Assembly: GCA_938015525.1 (NCBI GenBank)
Contig: CALLPC010000007.1
Location: 62,001-126,000, forward strand
Source: an uncultured Dehalococcoidia bacterium
GTDB taxonomy: Bacteria > Chloroflexota > Dehalococcoidia > Tepidiformales > Tepidiformaceae
Direction: 5' to 3'
Length of the DNA: 64,000 nucleotides
In this document: piece by piece, positions 54,852 to 63,523 of the stretch
How positions within the stretch are numbered: position 1 is the first letter of the stretch
Layout of the letters: every line of letters starts with the position of its first letter
Program-made: the position numbers and the translations under genes
Notes under the pieces: model-generated
Database searches by the model: none
Told to the model about the DNA's origin: nothing
The model's input: the letters and a program-made list of their open reading frames with translations, nothing else

Positions 54852-57209
54852 ATGAACGACCACACGCTGCGGGTCCTCGAGTTCGACCGGGTCCTGGAGC
54901 TGCTGGCGGCCGAGGCAGCATTCAGCCTCGGCGCGGAAAAGGCGCGCGCCCTGCGGCCGGCGACGGACTTCGCCGCGGCGAGCCAGCTCGCCGCAGAGAC
55001 GGCAGAAATGCGGCTGCTGGACCGGCTGGGCATCGATATCCCGTTCTCCGGGGCGCGCGATATCCGGGCTCACCTCAGGGCAGCTGCCATTGGCCAGGTG
55101 CTCGAGCCCGGCGCCCTGCTCGAATGCGCACAGGTGCTGACTACGGCGCGGCGCGCCCGGCTCGTCCTCGACAAAGTGCGGGACCGGGTCCCTGTCCTCG
55201 CCGCCATCGCTGAACGCATCGGGGATTTTCGGGCCTTCGCCGGCGATGTCGACGCCGCAATCTCTCCCCGCGGCGAGGTGCTGGACAGTGCGAGCGACCA
55301 GCTGGCGCTCGTGCGCCGCGAGCTGCGCGCGGCCGAGGCCCGGCTCGAACAGCGGGCGCAGGCCGCCCTGGCCGAGGCGGTCCGGCGCGGAGCCGCACAG
55401 GAAGGGCTGCTGACGGAGCGGAACGGCCGAAAGGTCATCCCGGTCAGGTCCGACAGCCGGTCGCTCGTCCCCGGCATCGTCCACGATGTTTCCTCGAGCG
55501 GGGCAACGCTTTTCATCGAGCCGTTCGCCGTCGTGGAAGCGGGAAACGCGGTCCGGGAGCTTCGGCTGGCGGAAGAGCGGGAGGTCCGCCGCGTGCTCCA
55601 GCGGCTCACTGACCAATTGGGGAGCCGGGCGGACGAAGCGTTCCGCTCGCTCGACGCCCTCGCCGAGCTCGACCTTATCAACGCCCGGGCGCGGCTCGCG
55701 CGGAAGATGCGTGCAGCGCTCCCGCCGCCCGGCGACGCCCAGAGCTGGCTCGGCGAACAGGGGCCGACGCGGCTGATTCGCGCCCGTCACCCGCTCCTCC
55801 GGGGCGAGGTGGTGCCGATCGACGTCGAGGTCGGCGAATCACCGCAGGGCATCCTCATCACGGGGCCGAACACTGGCGGCAAGACGGTCGCCCTCAAGAC
55901 TGTCGGCCTGCTCACGCTGATGGCCCAGGCCGGCCTGGGAGTCCCCTGCGACGAGGGCAGCCGGATGCGGTTCTACCCCAGGGTCTTCGCCGACGTCGGC
56001 GACGAACAATCGATCGAGCAGAGTCTTTCCACCTTCTCGTCGCACCTCCGGAACATCATCGGCATCCTGCGGGAGGCAGACGGCTCGACGCTCGTCCTGC
56101 TCGATGAGCTCGGCGCGGGGACCGACCCCGCGGAGGGCGCTGCCCTGGCCCGCGCGGTCATCGAGGAGCTGCTCGACCGGGGAGCGACACTGGTGGCGAC
56201 GACGCACCACGGCGAGCTGAAGGTCTTCGCCCACGGAGACCCGCGGCTGGCGAATGCCTCGGTGGAGTTCGACCTCGAAACCCTGAGCCCAACCTTTCAT
56301 CTCGTCGTCGGGCTGCCGGGCCAGTCCAACGCGCTCGCGATCGCGCGCCGGCTCGGGCTCGATGAGGGCATCGTTGCGCGTGCGGCCGAAAAGCTGACGC
56401 CAGGGCATTTCGAGCTCGAATCGCTGCTCCAAGAGATCCGTGCGCAGCGCCGGGAGGCGGAGGCCATCCGCGCCGCAGCCGATGCCGTGCTGGAGGAGGC
56501 GGAGCGAACCCGGCGGGAGCTCGCGGTGGAGCGGGAGCGCATCGAGGAGGAGCGGGCGGCTGTCCTGGCCGAGGCGAGGCGAGATGCGGAGGATACGCTC
56601 GCACAGATGCGCCGGGAGATCGAGCGTCTGCGCCGGCAAAGTGCAGAGCGGCAGTTCGACCTGCAAGCAGCGCAGGAGGCGCTTCGTAAGGCGGCCCGGG
56701 AGAGTGAGCGCCTGGCGCGGGCCGCCGTCCCGCGCCGGGCTGCGGCTGCGTCGCCGGTCATCACCCGAGAGGTCGAGCCCGGCGACTTGGTGCACGTGCG
56801 GGACATCCCCCAGCTCGGGGAAGCGCTCACCGCACCGGGCGAAGACGGCCGGCTCGAGGTGCAGTTCGGGAGCATCCGAATGAAAGTCAGCATCGACCGA
56901 ATCGACCGCATCGAGAAGCCGAAGCCCGGCGGCGGGAGCGTCGTCGTGCCGGCCGGCCCGCCGGTGAGCCACGAAATCGACCTCCGCGGCCAGCGTGCCG
57001 AAGCGGCGCTCGAACGGTTCGAAAGTTTCCTCGATGCGGCCTTTCGCGCCGGGCTGCCGTATGTCCGCATCATCCACGGCAAGGGCACGGGCGCGCTCCG
57101 CGCGGCGGTCCGCGAGGCGCTCACGCGCCATCCGCTCGTCCGGGGCTACGAATCGGCTCCGGCAGCCGAAGGCGGCGACGGCGTGACCATCGTCCTGCTC
57201 GCGGGTTGA
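54852..57209 (+). CDS. mutS2: Endonuclease MutS2
   Basis: A 785-residue MutS2: N-terminal MutS core (LDRLGIDIPFSGARDI), ABC ATPase with Walker A GPNTGGKTVALKT and Walker B LVLLDELGAGTDPAEGA, a coiled-coil clamp (about 510-620; EAERTRRELAVERERIEEERAAVLAEA), and a C-terminal Smr nuclease domain (about 705-785; HEIDLRGQRAEAALERFESF, IIHGKGTGALRAAV). It acts in suppressing recombination and in ribosome rescue in other bacteria. Length is normal. Followed 6 nt later by rarA. Confidence 0.94.
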   Translation: MNDHTLRVLEFDRVLELLAAEAAFSLGAEKARALRPATDFAAASQLAAETAEMRLLDRLGIDIPFSGARDIRAHLRAAAIGQVLEPGALLECAQVLTTARRARLVLDKVRDRVPVLAAIAERIGDFRAFAGDVDAAISPRGEVLDSASDQLALVRRELRAAEARLEQRAQAALAEAVRRGAAQEGLLTERNGRKVIPVRSDSRSLVPGIVHDVSSSGATLFIEPFAVVEAGNAVRELRLAEEREVRRVLQRLTDQLGSRADEAFRSLDALAELDLINARARLARKMRAALPPPGDAQSWLGEQGPTRLIRARHPLLRGEVVPIDVEVGESPQGILITGPNTGGKTVALKTVGLLTLMAQAGLGVPCDEGSRMRFYPRVFADVGDEQSIEQSLSTFSSHLRNIIGILREADGSTLVLLDELGAGTDPAEGAALARAVIEELLDRGATLVATTHHGELKVFAHGDPRLANASVEFDLETLSPTFHLVVGLPGQSNALAIARRLGLDEGIVARAAEKLTPGHFELESLLQEIRAQRREAEAIRAAADAVLEEAERTRRELAVERERIEEERAAVLAEARRDAEDTLAQMRREIERLRRQSAERQFDLQAAQEALRKAARESERLARAAVPRRAAAASPVITREVEPGDLVHVRDIPQLGEALTAPGEDGRLEVQFGSIRMKVSIDRIDRIEKPKPGGGSVVVPAGPPVSHEIDLRGQRAEAALERFESFLDAAFRAGLPYVRIIHGKGTGALRAAVREALTRHPLVRGYESAPAAEGGDGVTIVLLAG

Positions 57210-57215
57210 CGGGTC

Positions 57216-58619
57216 ATGGCAAACGACGCGCTGCAGGGCGGGTTCGACTTCAGAGACAGGCCGTCCGGGCCGGTATCCCCGGACGCGCCACTGGCAGCGC
57301 GGATGCGCCCCCGCACGCTCGACGAGGTGGCGGGACAGGAGGCAGCTCTCGGCCCCGGGTCGCTGCTGCGGGAGCTGGTACGGCGCGGCCGTCTTCCTTC
57401 CATCATCCTTTGGGGGCCGCCGGGGTGCGGGAAGACCACGACCGCCCGTCTGCTGGCCGCCTCGGTCGGTGCTGCCTTCGTCCAGCTCTCCGCCGTCACG
57501 TCCGGCATTCCCGACCTTCGGCGGGTGATCGACGAGGCTGCACGCAACCGCCGCGGCGGCCGGCGGACCGTCCTGTTCGTCGATGAACTCCACCGGTTCA
57601 ATCGCGCGCAGCAGGACGTCATCCTTCCCCACGTCGAGGAAGGGACATTCACGTTCATCGGCGCGACGACGGAGAATCCCTCGTTCGAAGTGGTCGCGCC
57701 GCTGCTGAGCCGGGTCCGGGTTGTGCGCCTGCAGCCGCTGAGCGAGGACGCGATTCGCCGGCTCGTGGAGCAGGCGCTCCAGGATGCCGAGCGCGGGCTC
57801 GGTACGCTCGGGCTATGTATCGACGAGGATGCGGCAGCCTATCTCGCCCGGGCTGCAAACGGCGACGCCCGGGCCGCGCTTACCGTGCTCGAGGTCGCGG
57901 CCGAATTCGTGGCCGCCTGCGGCCGCGACCGGATAGAGCCCGGCGATATCGCGGCAGCGCTGCAGGACCGGAGGCCTCCCTACGACCGCGCGGGTGATGC
58001 CCATTACGACACCATCTCGGCGTTCATCAAGTCCGTCCGAGGGAGCGACCCCGATGCCGCGCTCTACTGGCTCGCCCGGATGGTCGAGGCGGGAGAGGAC
58101 CCGGTGTTCATCGCCCGCCGGCTGGTCATCCTCGCTGCCGAAGACATCGGACTGGCAGACCCGGAGGCGCTTGTCCTCGCTACCGCCTGCCAGCAGGCAG
58201 TGCATCTCGTCGGCATGCCAGAAGGTGCCATCCCGCTGGCAGCGTGTGCCGTCTACCTCTCACTGGCGCCAAAGAGCAACAGTGTCTACGCGGCGCTCGG
58301 TCGGGCGCTCGCCAGCGCACGCGAATCGGCTGGCGAACCCGTGCCGCTCCACCTTCGGAATGCCGCCACAGGGCTGATGGCTGCCTTCGGCTACGGCCAG
58401 GGGTACCGATACGCGCACGATGAGCCTGGGCATGTCGCCGCGAACCAGGATTATTTGCCCGAAGCGCTGCGCGGCGCCGAGTATTACCGGGCAGGCACGC
58501 TCGGGGCTGAAGCTTCCCTGGCCGCTCGCTGGCGCGAGGCGCTGGAGGCCGCCCGGAGGCGAGCCGGCCGCCCCATTCCTGAACACGAGGAGGACGGCAG
58601 CAGTGGCCGTGAAAATTGA
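57216..58619 (+). CDS. rarA: Replication-associated recombination protein RarA (MgsA)
   Basis: A 467-residue AAA+ ATPase of the RarA/Mgs1/WRNIP family, acting at stalled forks. Start FDFRDRPSGPVSPDAPLAARMRPRTLDEVAGQEAALG, Walker A GPPGCGKTTTARLLA, Walker B FVDELHRFNRAQQD, sensor 1 IGATTENPSFEV, and the C-terminal tetramerisation region (HYDTISAFIKSVRGSDPDAALYWLARM, DPEALVLATACQQAVHLVGMPEG). Length is a little above the usual ~440 from the C-terminal tail. Immediately after mutS2, so a repair and recombination operon. Confidence 0.94.
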   Translation: MANDALQGGFDFRDRPSGPVSPDAPLAARMRPRTLDEVAGQEAALGPGSLLRELVRRGRLPSIILWGPPGCGKTTTARLLAASVGAAFVQLSAVTSGIPDLRRVIDEAARNRRGGRRTVLFVDELHRFNRAQQDVILPHVEEGTFTFIGATTENPSFEVVAPLLSRVRVVRLQPLSEDAIRRLVEQALQDAERGLGTLGLCIDEDAAAYLARAANGDARAALTVLEVAAEFVAACGRDRIEPGDIAAALQDRRPPYDRAGDAHYDTISAFIKSVRGSDPDAALYWLARMVEAGEDPVFIARRLVILAAEDIGLADPEALVLATACQQAVHLVGMPEGAIPLAACAVYLSLAPKSNSVYAALGRALASARESAGEPVPLHLRNAATGLMAAFGYGQGYRYAHDEPGHVAANQDYLPEALRGAEYYRAGTLGAEASLAARWREALEAARRRAGRPIPEHEEDGSSGREN

Positions 58620-58944
58620 GTTCCTGTACTCCAAGGCGACCGGGAGAAGTCCGGAGGCGGAGGAGGCCCTTCGGCTCGCTCTCGAGGCAACCGACCCATC
58701 AATCGAAGTCGTTTACACCGAGGTGGACGGGATGGAGGACGCGCGGGCGAAGCGGTTCCTCGGCTCGCCCTCGATTCGGGTAAACGGGGTCGATGTGGAG
58801 TACGGCGAGCGCGAGCCAGACGAGTACCAGAGCGGGACGCGATACTACAACACGCCGCAGGGCTGGAAGCCGTACCCGCACGCCCGCCTCATCGCGAACG
58901 CAATTCTCGAGCAGCAGGCCCGGGAGGGAGCGACGCGGAGCTGA
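58603..58944 (+). CDS. Thioredoxin-fold-like protein without the catalytic cysteines
   Basis: A 113-residue protein starting at GTG 58603 (VAVKIEFLYSKATGRSPEAEEAL). The first strand, the helix and the FLGSPSIRVNGVDVEYG segment with its cis-Pro-like SPSIR turn match thioredoxin-fold proteins (DUF2703-like), but where these have a CxxC, the sequence is YSKATGRSPE with no cysteine. It cannot be a thiol oxidoreductase; it may bind a ligand. ORF overlaps rarA by 17 nt, so it is in the same operon with SD GAGGAGG. Confidence 0.7.
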   Translation: MAVKIEFLYSKATGRSPEAEEALRLALEATDPSIEVVYTEVDGMEDARAKRFLGSPSIRVNGVDVEYGEREPDEYQSGTRYYNTPQGWKPYPHARLIANAILEQQAREGATRS

Positions 58945-59577
58945 GCCCGGGCGGGGCCGGTCATCGCCCTCTTGCGGCGAAGGTGGGCAGCCTGACCGGG
59001 TGACAGCAGCCCCCGTGGAGACTTGTCCCTAGCCGGCCGCGGCCCTCGAGTACGGCCTCGATGGCAGAGCAGTGCCGACACGCATTGGCCCGCAGCGAAA
59101 GAGGTCGGCACCGAGCACGGGGTGGCCTGCGGTCGAAGTCGCGCCGCCCTCGCTGAGGGCGAAGGTCATACGCTCGAGCTGCACGGCCCGTTCGAGCCGG
59201 GCCGGCGCGTGAGCAGCGACGTTCTTGCGGCGCTCTTCGCCGGGAAACTGACAGGGTACCCGCGGGGCCGGGGGCGAAGGGGCACCTGGAACCGGGTACG
59301 GACGTCCGCGGGCACGAAGTCGTCGCACCTCTGCCGTCCTGGAAGGAGTCCGGCCCCCGTCGGAACGCGGCGGGCCGCGCCACCGGGCGTGGCGGCCATC
59401 TCGAATGCGCCGCTAAGCGCTCGACCGCAGGCAGTCGACCCGCGCACTTGCGAGGAGGGGTGCGCGGAGCTTCGCCTGCCAGCCGCCCGCGCGCGGCGAG
59501 CCCGGGATTGAGCGCCCCTGGAAGACGCCGGCGTTCCTTTCGATGCGCCGCCTGGCGAACGAGCCTGAGCCGTCCCG
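58945..59577. other. 633-bp region with possible gene relic
   Basis: No supported gene. A plus-strand ORF (59023-59511) has a stretch GHTLELHGPFEPGRRVSSDVLAALFAG that looks like a real protein fragment, possibly pentapeptide-repeat-like, embedded in an otherwise noise-like frame. It may be a decayed gene. Confidence 0.4.
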
Positions 59578-62500
59578 CTACTCGGTGAGCCGCCGGTAGA
59601 GCGTCGGCAGGCGGCTCGGCAGCGATTCGATGTCAGCCACGACCTCGTACCCCATGTCCTCACACATCGTCTTGAGGTAGTCGTGCCCAGCCCGGTCGAC
59701 GGTAAGCGCGAAGGGCGTGATGCCTTCGCGCTTCGCCTCATTCAGCGCCTGCTTCGTATCGTGGATCGCGTACTCCTTTTCGGTGCGGTCACGGCCGTAA
59801 CCGTGGTCCTGCGGACGTCCGTCGCTGAGGAGGAACAGGATTTTTACCTTGGCGTCCGTCTGCATGAGCTTGAAGGTGGCGTGTCGGATGGCGGGGCCCA
59901 TGCGGGTCGACCGGATCGGGGTAATCTTGTCGAGACGGTTCTTGATTTTTTGGTCGAGCGTCTCATCAAAATCTTTGATGACAAAGAACTCGACGTTGTC
60001 GCGGCCGTATCCCGAGAAGCCGTAGATCCCGTACTGGTCGCCAATGGTCTCGAGTGCGGTCATCAGGAGAACCGTCGACTCCTTTTCGAGATCGATGATC
60101 CGCTTCGGGGGCGAAGTGAGCTCCTGGCGGCGCTTCGAGACCCACCAGCTCAGGTACTTCCTCGGGTCGTCGTCATAATCGTCATCATCATGCTTCTTGT
60201 CGCGCTTGTTGATTTCCTCATCCGTGCTGGCCGACATATCGATGAGGAAGGCGACAGCAACGTCACGCTCGATCTTATTCCGCCGCCAGTAGATTTTTTC
60301 GGTTGGATTGGCCCCGGCCCGCTTTTCGACCATCCACTCGATGGCGGAGTCGAGGTCGAAATCCTCGCCGTCGGGAAGCCGCTTGATCTTGCGGAACATC
60401 TCCGGCTTCATCAGCTCGAACTGCTTGCGCGTCTGGGCAACGAGCCCGGCGTGCTCCTTGAGCGCTTTTTCATAGAACCCTTCGTCGCCTTCTTCGAGCT
60501 TGGCTTCCTTGACGGCGCACCAGCGGGGCTTGTAGTCCTGGGCGCGGAAGTCCCACTCGTCGTAGTAGTACACAGTGACGACGGGCTTGAGCGGTTCCTC
60601 TCCTTCCCCTTCACCGGTCGAATTGTCGCTGGTGGGCTGTCCGCCCTGGTCACCCTTCTCGGAGGCCGGTGTACCGGCCTCTTTCATGAGGTTGGAAAGG
60701 AACATGCCGGTCGAGGCATCGAGGTCCCCCTCGTCCATGGCGCCGAGGTCGATTTCGACGCTCTTCGCGAGGAGCTCAGCGAGCTGCTCGGGGGTGAGCG
60801 GCATCGTCTGCTGCTGGCCGGCCTGTCCACCCTGGGCGTTCTCGCGCAGCTTCATGAGGAGGTCGACGAGTTCGGGTTTGAAGTCGCCGCGGAAGTCGAT
60901 TTCCTGGGGGCTTTCGTACTCTTCTTCGCCTGGCCCCGAACCGCCGAGCTGGGCCTGAGAACCCGCAGCGCCTTCGTCGCCGGCCACCTCCATCGGCATC
61001 GCCTGGCCGGCCTCCATCGGCTCCACGGCGCCCCAGGAGCCCGGGTCGACGTCGTCGTAGATGTTGGGGATGGAGACAGCAATTTCGTACAGCGCAAGCG
61101 CGGCCTCAGCAGCGTCTTCGACCGTGGCACCGGGCGCCTGGAGGGCATTGAGGATACCGAGCGCGCGGCTCATGGCTTCCGCGCGGTCGCGCGGCCAGCG
61201 GACGAGGTGGAGACCGTCGAGGCTGGCGCGGACGAGGTTCTCAACGAAGGCGTTGCGGAGCGGGAGCATTTCGACTGGCGGCCGCCGTTCCAGCTCCTCG
61301 GCCTGCATTCGCACCAGGTGGCGGCGGATGCCGCCGTATTCGGCCTTGATGCGGGCGTCGATTCGGGCGTCTTCGGCGATGGTGAACAAATCGCTGGCGA
61401 GCTGCCGGTCCGGGAAGAGGTCGAAGAACGCCTCCATATCGGTAGTGGCCGGCCGCTCTCGCTCGCGGGCAAACGCGTGCCGCCGGGTGGGGAAGATGCT
61501 TCCGGCCCGGTCGAAATCGAACATGAAGCTGCCGAATTCGATGTGCGCCGCCTGGTGGGTCGCGAACACCTTCATCGCCGCGAAGTTCTCTTCTTTATTC
61601 GGGAAGCGCTCCATCAGCTCCGGCAGGAAGATCGTCGAGCCGTCGGTGCTCGCGCGATGCTCATCGACCCAGCCGATACCCTTTTCGGCCAGCGACTCGG
61701 CGGTCTGGATGCTGACGTTTCGGCCCGTCAGCGCTTTGCAGTACAGGCGGAGCACTTCGCCCACCCGGGAGAGTTCGACCCGCGAGGAGAGGTTTTCGAG
61801 GATATCCTCGGCACGGGTGGACTGGAGGCGGAAGTACGCCTCTCCGCCCTCGGCCGAGGCCTGCAGGATACGGAGGCCGGCCTGTTGCCAGGCCTCCAGT
61901 TCGTCGATGCGGATGCGCTGGAGGACGGTCGGCATCGCCGTGAGGAAGTCCATGGCCGCGAACGGCGAATAGGGCGCGAGCTGCTCTGCGAGCATGATGA
62001 CCTGCTGGTGGTCGTTTGGGTCGACCTCGCCCAGCGCGTTGGCTGCTTCCTCGAAGTATTGATAGGCGGACCGCTGGTGGTGGCCGCGGGCGGCCTGCGC
62101 CGCGAGGAGGAGAAACCGCTCGCGGAGGGCCGAGTGGACTTTTTCGATGAGCGGGACGCCGCGGTCGAAGTAGAGGCGCGAATCGGCCCAGGAGGTCTGC
62201 GCCAGCTCGGTCGCGAACGTAATGAAGGGCAGCCGGTCGTCTTCTTCGAGCCGCGAGAGGACCGCCGGCGCGGAGGCAAGGCAGGCGCTCGCAAGTTCGT
62301 AGCTGTGCCGGGCGAGCTCATCGATGAAGATAACGAGCCGCGTCGCCTGCCCGATGCGCAGCACGCGAAACAGCTCTGGGGCGACTTCGTAGAACTGTGC
62401 TGCGAGGGAGGAGCTCTTCCAGTTCCCTTTGTAGAGTCTGCGGCCGAGCTCGGCCCAGGCGTGGACGTTGGTCGGCCCGATGACCTCCATCGCGCCGGGC

Positions 62501-62826
62501 GCGGCCCGGAGGAAAGAAACGGCCAGCGGAGCCGACTCTGCAGCCATCTGGAGGGCGTCCCGGCCGACGGTTTCGATGGCGTCCCAGGCGGCCTGGGGCG
62601 GGTAGCTCGTCCCGGCTCTGAAGTATTCGACGGCGGCTTCCCAGGAGCGGAGGCTGAGAGCGGTGAGCTCGACTCCGGTCTCCGCCCACGCCTGGAGCTG
62701 GGAGGGCGTCAGCCGGTTCGCGAGCGCCCGGAGACCGGCTTCGAACTGCTGCCCGAGCGGCGCGGGGAAGCCGGAGAGACGCTCGTGGTAGCGAGCGAGG
62801 AGTTCGGTCACGATGGACACAGGCAT
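59578..62826 (-). CDS. Giant CbbO/NorD-type VWA-domain protein
   Basis: A 1082-residue protein. The C-terminal ~200 residues are a VWA domain with the MIDAS motif AFLIDMSASTDEE, then ILFLLSDGRPQDHGYG and TPFALTVDRAGHDYL. The N-terminal two-thirds is helical, with HEAT-like repeats (WAETGVELTALSLRSWEAAVEYF, ALSPFAAMDFLTAM) and a central part with FPTRRHAFARERERPATTDMEAFFDLFPD typical of NorD/CbbO. A disordered Gly/Glu-rich linker precedes VWA. CbbO/NorD partners with the CbbQ/NorQ AAA ATPase (encoded at the right edge) to remodel or activate an enzyme such as RuBisCO or nitric oxide reductase. Start ATG 62826, after AAGGAGG. The track start is 81 codons too long. Confidence 0.85.
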   Translation of the reverse strand: MPVSIVTELLARYHERLSGFPAPLGQQFEAGLRALANRLTPSQLQAWAETGVELTALSLRSWEAAVEYFRAGTSYPPQAAWDAIETVGRDALQMAAESAPLAVSFLRAAPGAMEVIGPTNVHAWAELGRRLYKGNWKSSSLAAQFYEVAPELFRVLRIGQATRLVIFIDELARHSYELASACLASAPAVLSRLEEDDRLPFITFATELAQTSWADSRLYFDRGVPLIEKVHSALRERFLLLAAQAARGHHQRSAYQYFEEAANALGEVDPNDHQQVIMLAEQLAPYSPFAAMDFLTAMPTVLQRIRIDELEAWQQAGLRILQASAEGGEAYFRLQSTRAEDILENLSSRVELSRVGEVLRLYCKALTGRNVSIQTAESLAEKGIGWVDEHRASTDGSTIFLPELMERFPNKEENFAAMKVFATHQAAHIEFGSFMFDFDRAGSIFPTRRHAFARERERPATTDMEAFFDLFPDRQLASDLFTIAEDARIDARIKAEYGGIRRHLVRMQAEELERRPPVEMLPLRNAFVENLVRASLDGLHLVRWPRDRAEAMSRALGILNALQAPGATVEDAAEAALALYEIAVSIPNIYDDVDPGSWGAVEPMEAGQAMPMEVAGDEGAAGSQAQLGGSGPGEEEYESPQEIDFRGDFKPELVDLLMKLRENAQGGQAGQQQTMPLTPEQLAELLAKSVEIDLGAMDEGDLDASTGMFLSNLMKEAGTPASEKGDQGGQPTSDNSTGEGEGEEPLKPVVTVYYYDEWDFRAQDYKPRWCAVKEAKLEEGDEGFYEKALKEHAGLVAQTRKQFELMKPEMFRKIKRLPDGEDFDLDSAIEWMVEKRAGANPTEKIYWRRNKIERDVAVAFLIDMSASTDEEINKRDKKHDDDDYDDDPRKYLSWWVSKRRQELTSPPKRIIDLEKESTVLLMTALETIGDQYGIYGFSGYGRDNVEFFVIKDFDETLDQKIKNRLDKITPIRSTRMGPAIRHATFKLMQTDAKVKILFLLSDGRPQDHGYGRDRTEKEYAIHDTKQALNEAKREGITPFALTVDRAGHDYLKTMCEDMGYEVVADIESLPSRLPTLYRRLTE

Positions 62827-62902
62827 GGCGCGGCGGCGACCTCCTTGCCGTAGCTTGGCGCCGTAAAGGCGCCGATAGCGGTCGGCGGATGCGGGGCCCG
62901 GC

Positions 62903-63514
62903 TCACTGCTCCCCCGAATGTCGGACGAAGTGACGGGTCGGATCGGGATAATCGTAGAAGACGACTTCTCCGGTTGTCGTGTCCCAGGTCGCGCAGGAGA
63001 GCTGGAAGTCATTTCGGTGGTCGCGCGGGTCGCCGGCCGAGCCGGGATTGATGATGAGAACCCGTCCAACCCGGAGCGCCATCTTGTAGTGGGTGTGGCC
63101 GACGATGAGGGCGTCGCAATCCAGCTCGGCGGCCCGCGACCAGACTGCCTCGTGCGGGTAGTGGTACTCCTTCCAGGGCTCCCACGGGGACCCGTGGGTC
63201 ATCACGACCTTTTTCCCATCGACCTGTCGCTCCACCCGGTAGGGCTGCTGCCGGAGCCAGGCAACGAGCTCCTGGTCGACCTTAGGATTCGAGAGGGCGC
63301 GCTGGCCGTCCGGCCCGAAGAGGGTCTCTTCGTGGTTTCCGAGGACGACGACGGCTTCGAGCTCCCGCAGGCGGCGAACGACGTCATTCGACCAGCGGAA
63401 CTGGAAGACGCTGTCGCCGGCGCACCAGAGCTGGTCGAACGGGGCCATGAGGTCGAGGGCCCGTTCGAGACCCTGGATATTGCAGTGGATATCGGAGACG
63501 ATGCCGAGGCGCAC
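62903..63514 (-). CDS. YfcE/MJ0936-type metallophosphoesterase
   Basis: A 203-residue calcineurin-like phosphoesterase: MRLGIVSDIHCNIQGLERAL with D and H ligands, WCAGDSVF, VVLGNHEETLF, VVMTHGSPWEP and LIVGHTHYKM. All five metal-binding motifs are intact. Acts on phosphodiesters; natural substrate unknown. It is placed between the CbbQ-type ATPase and the CbbO-type VWA protein, 9 bp from the former, so an operon is likely. GTG 63514. Confidence 0.87.
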   Translation of the reverse strand: MRLGIVSDIHCNIQGLERALDLMAPFDQLWCAGDSVFQFRWSNDVVRRLRELEAVVVLGNHEETLFGPDGQRALSNPKVDQELVAWLRQQPYRVERQVDGKKVVMTHGSPWEPWKEYHYPHEAVWSRAAELDCDALIVGHTHYKMALRVGRVLIINPGSAGDPRDHRNDFQLSCATWDTTTGEVVFYDYPDPTRHFVRHSGEQ

Positions 63515-63523
63515 CCGCGCTCC

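Noticed and set aside
59683-62853. 1056-residue plus-strand ORF opposite the VWA protein
   Set aside because: Antisense shadow of a supported gene; no motif, and composition is that of a reversed coding frame.
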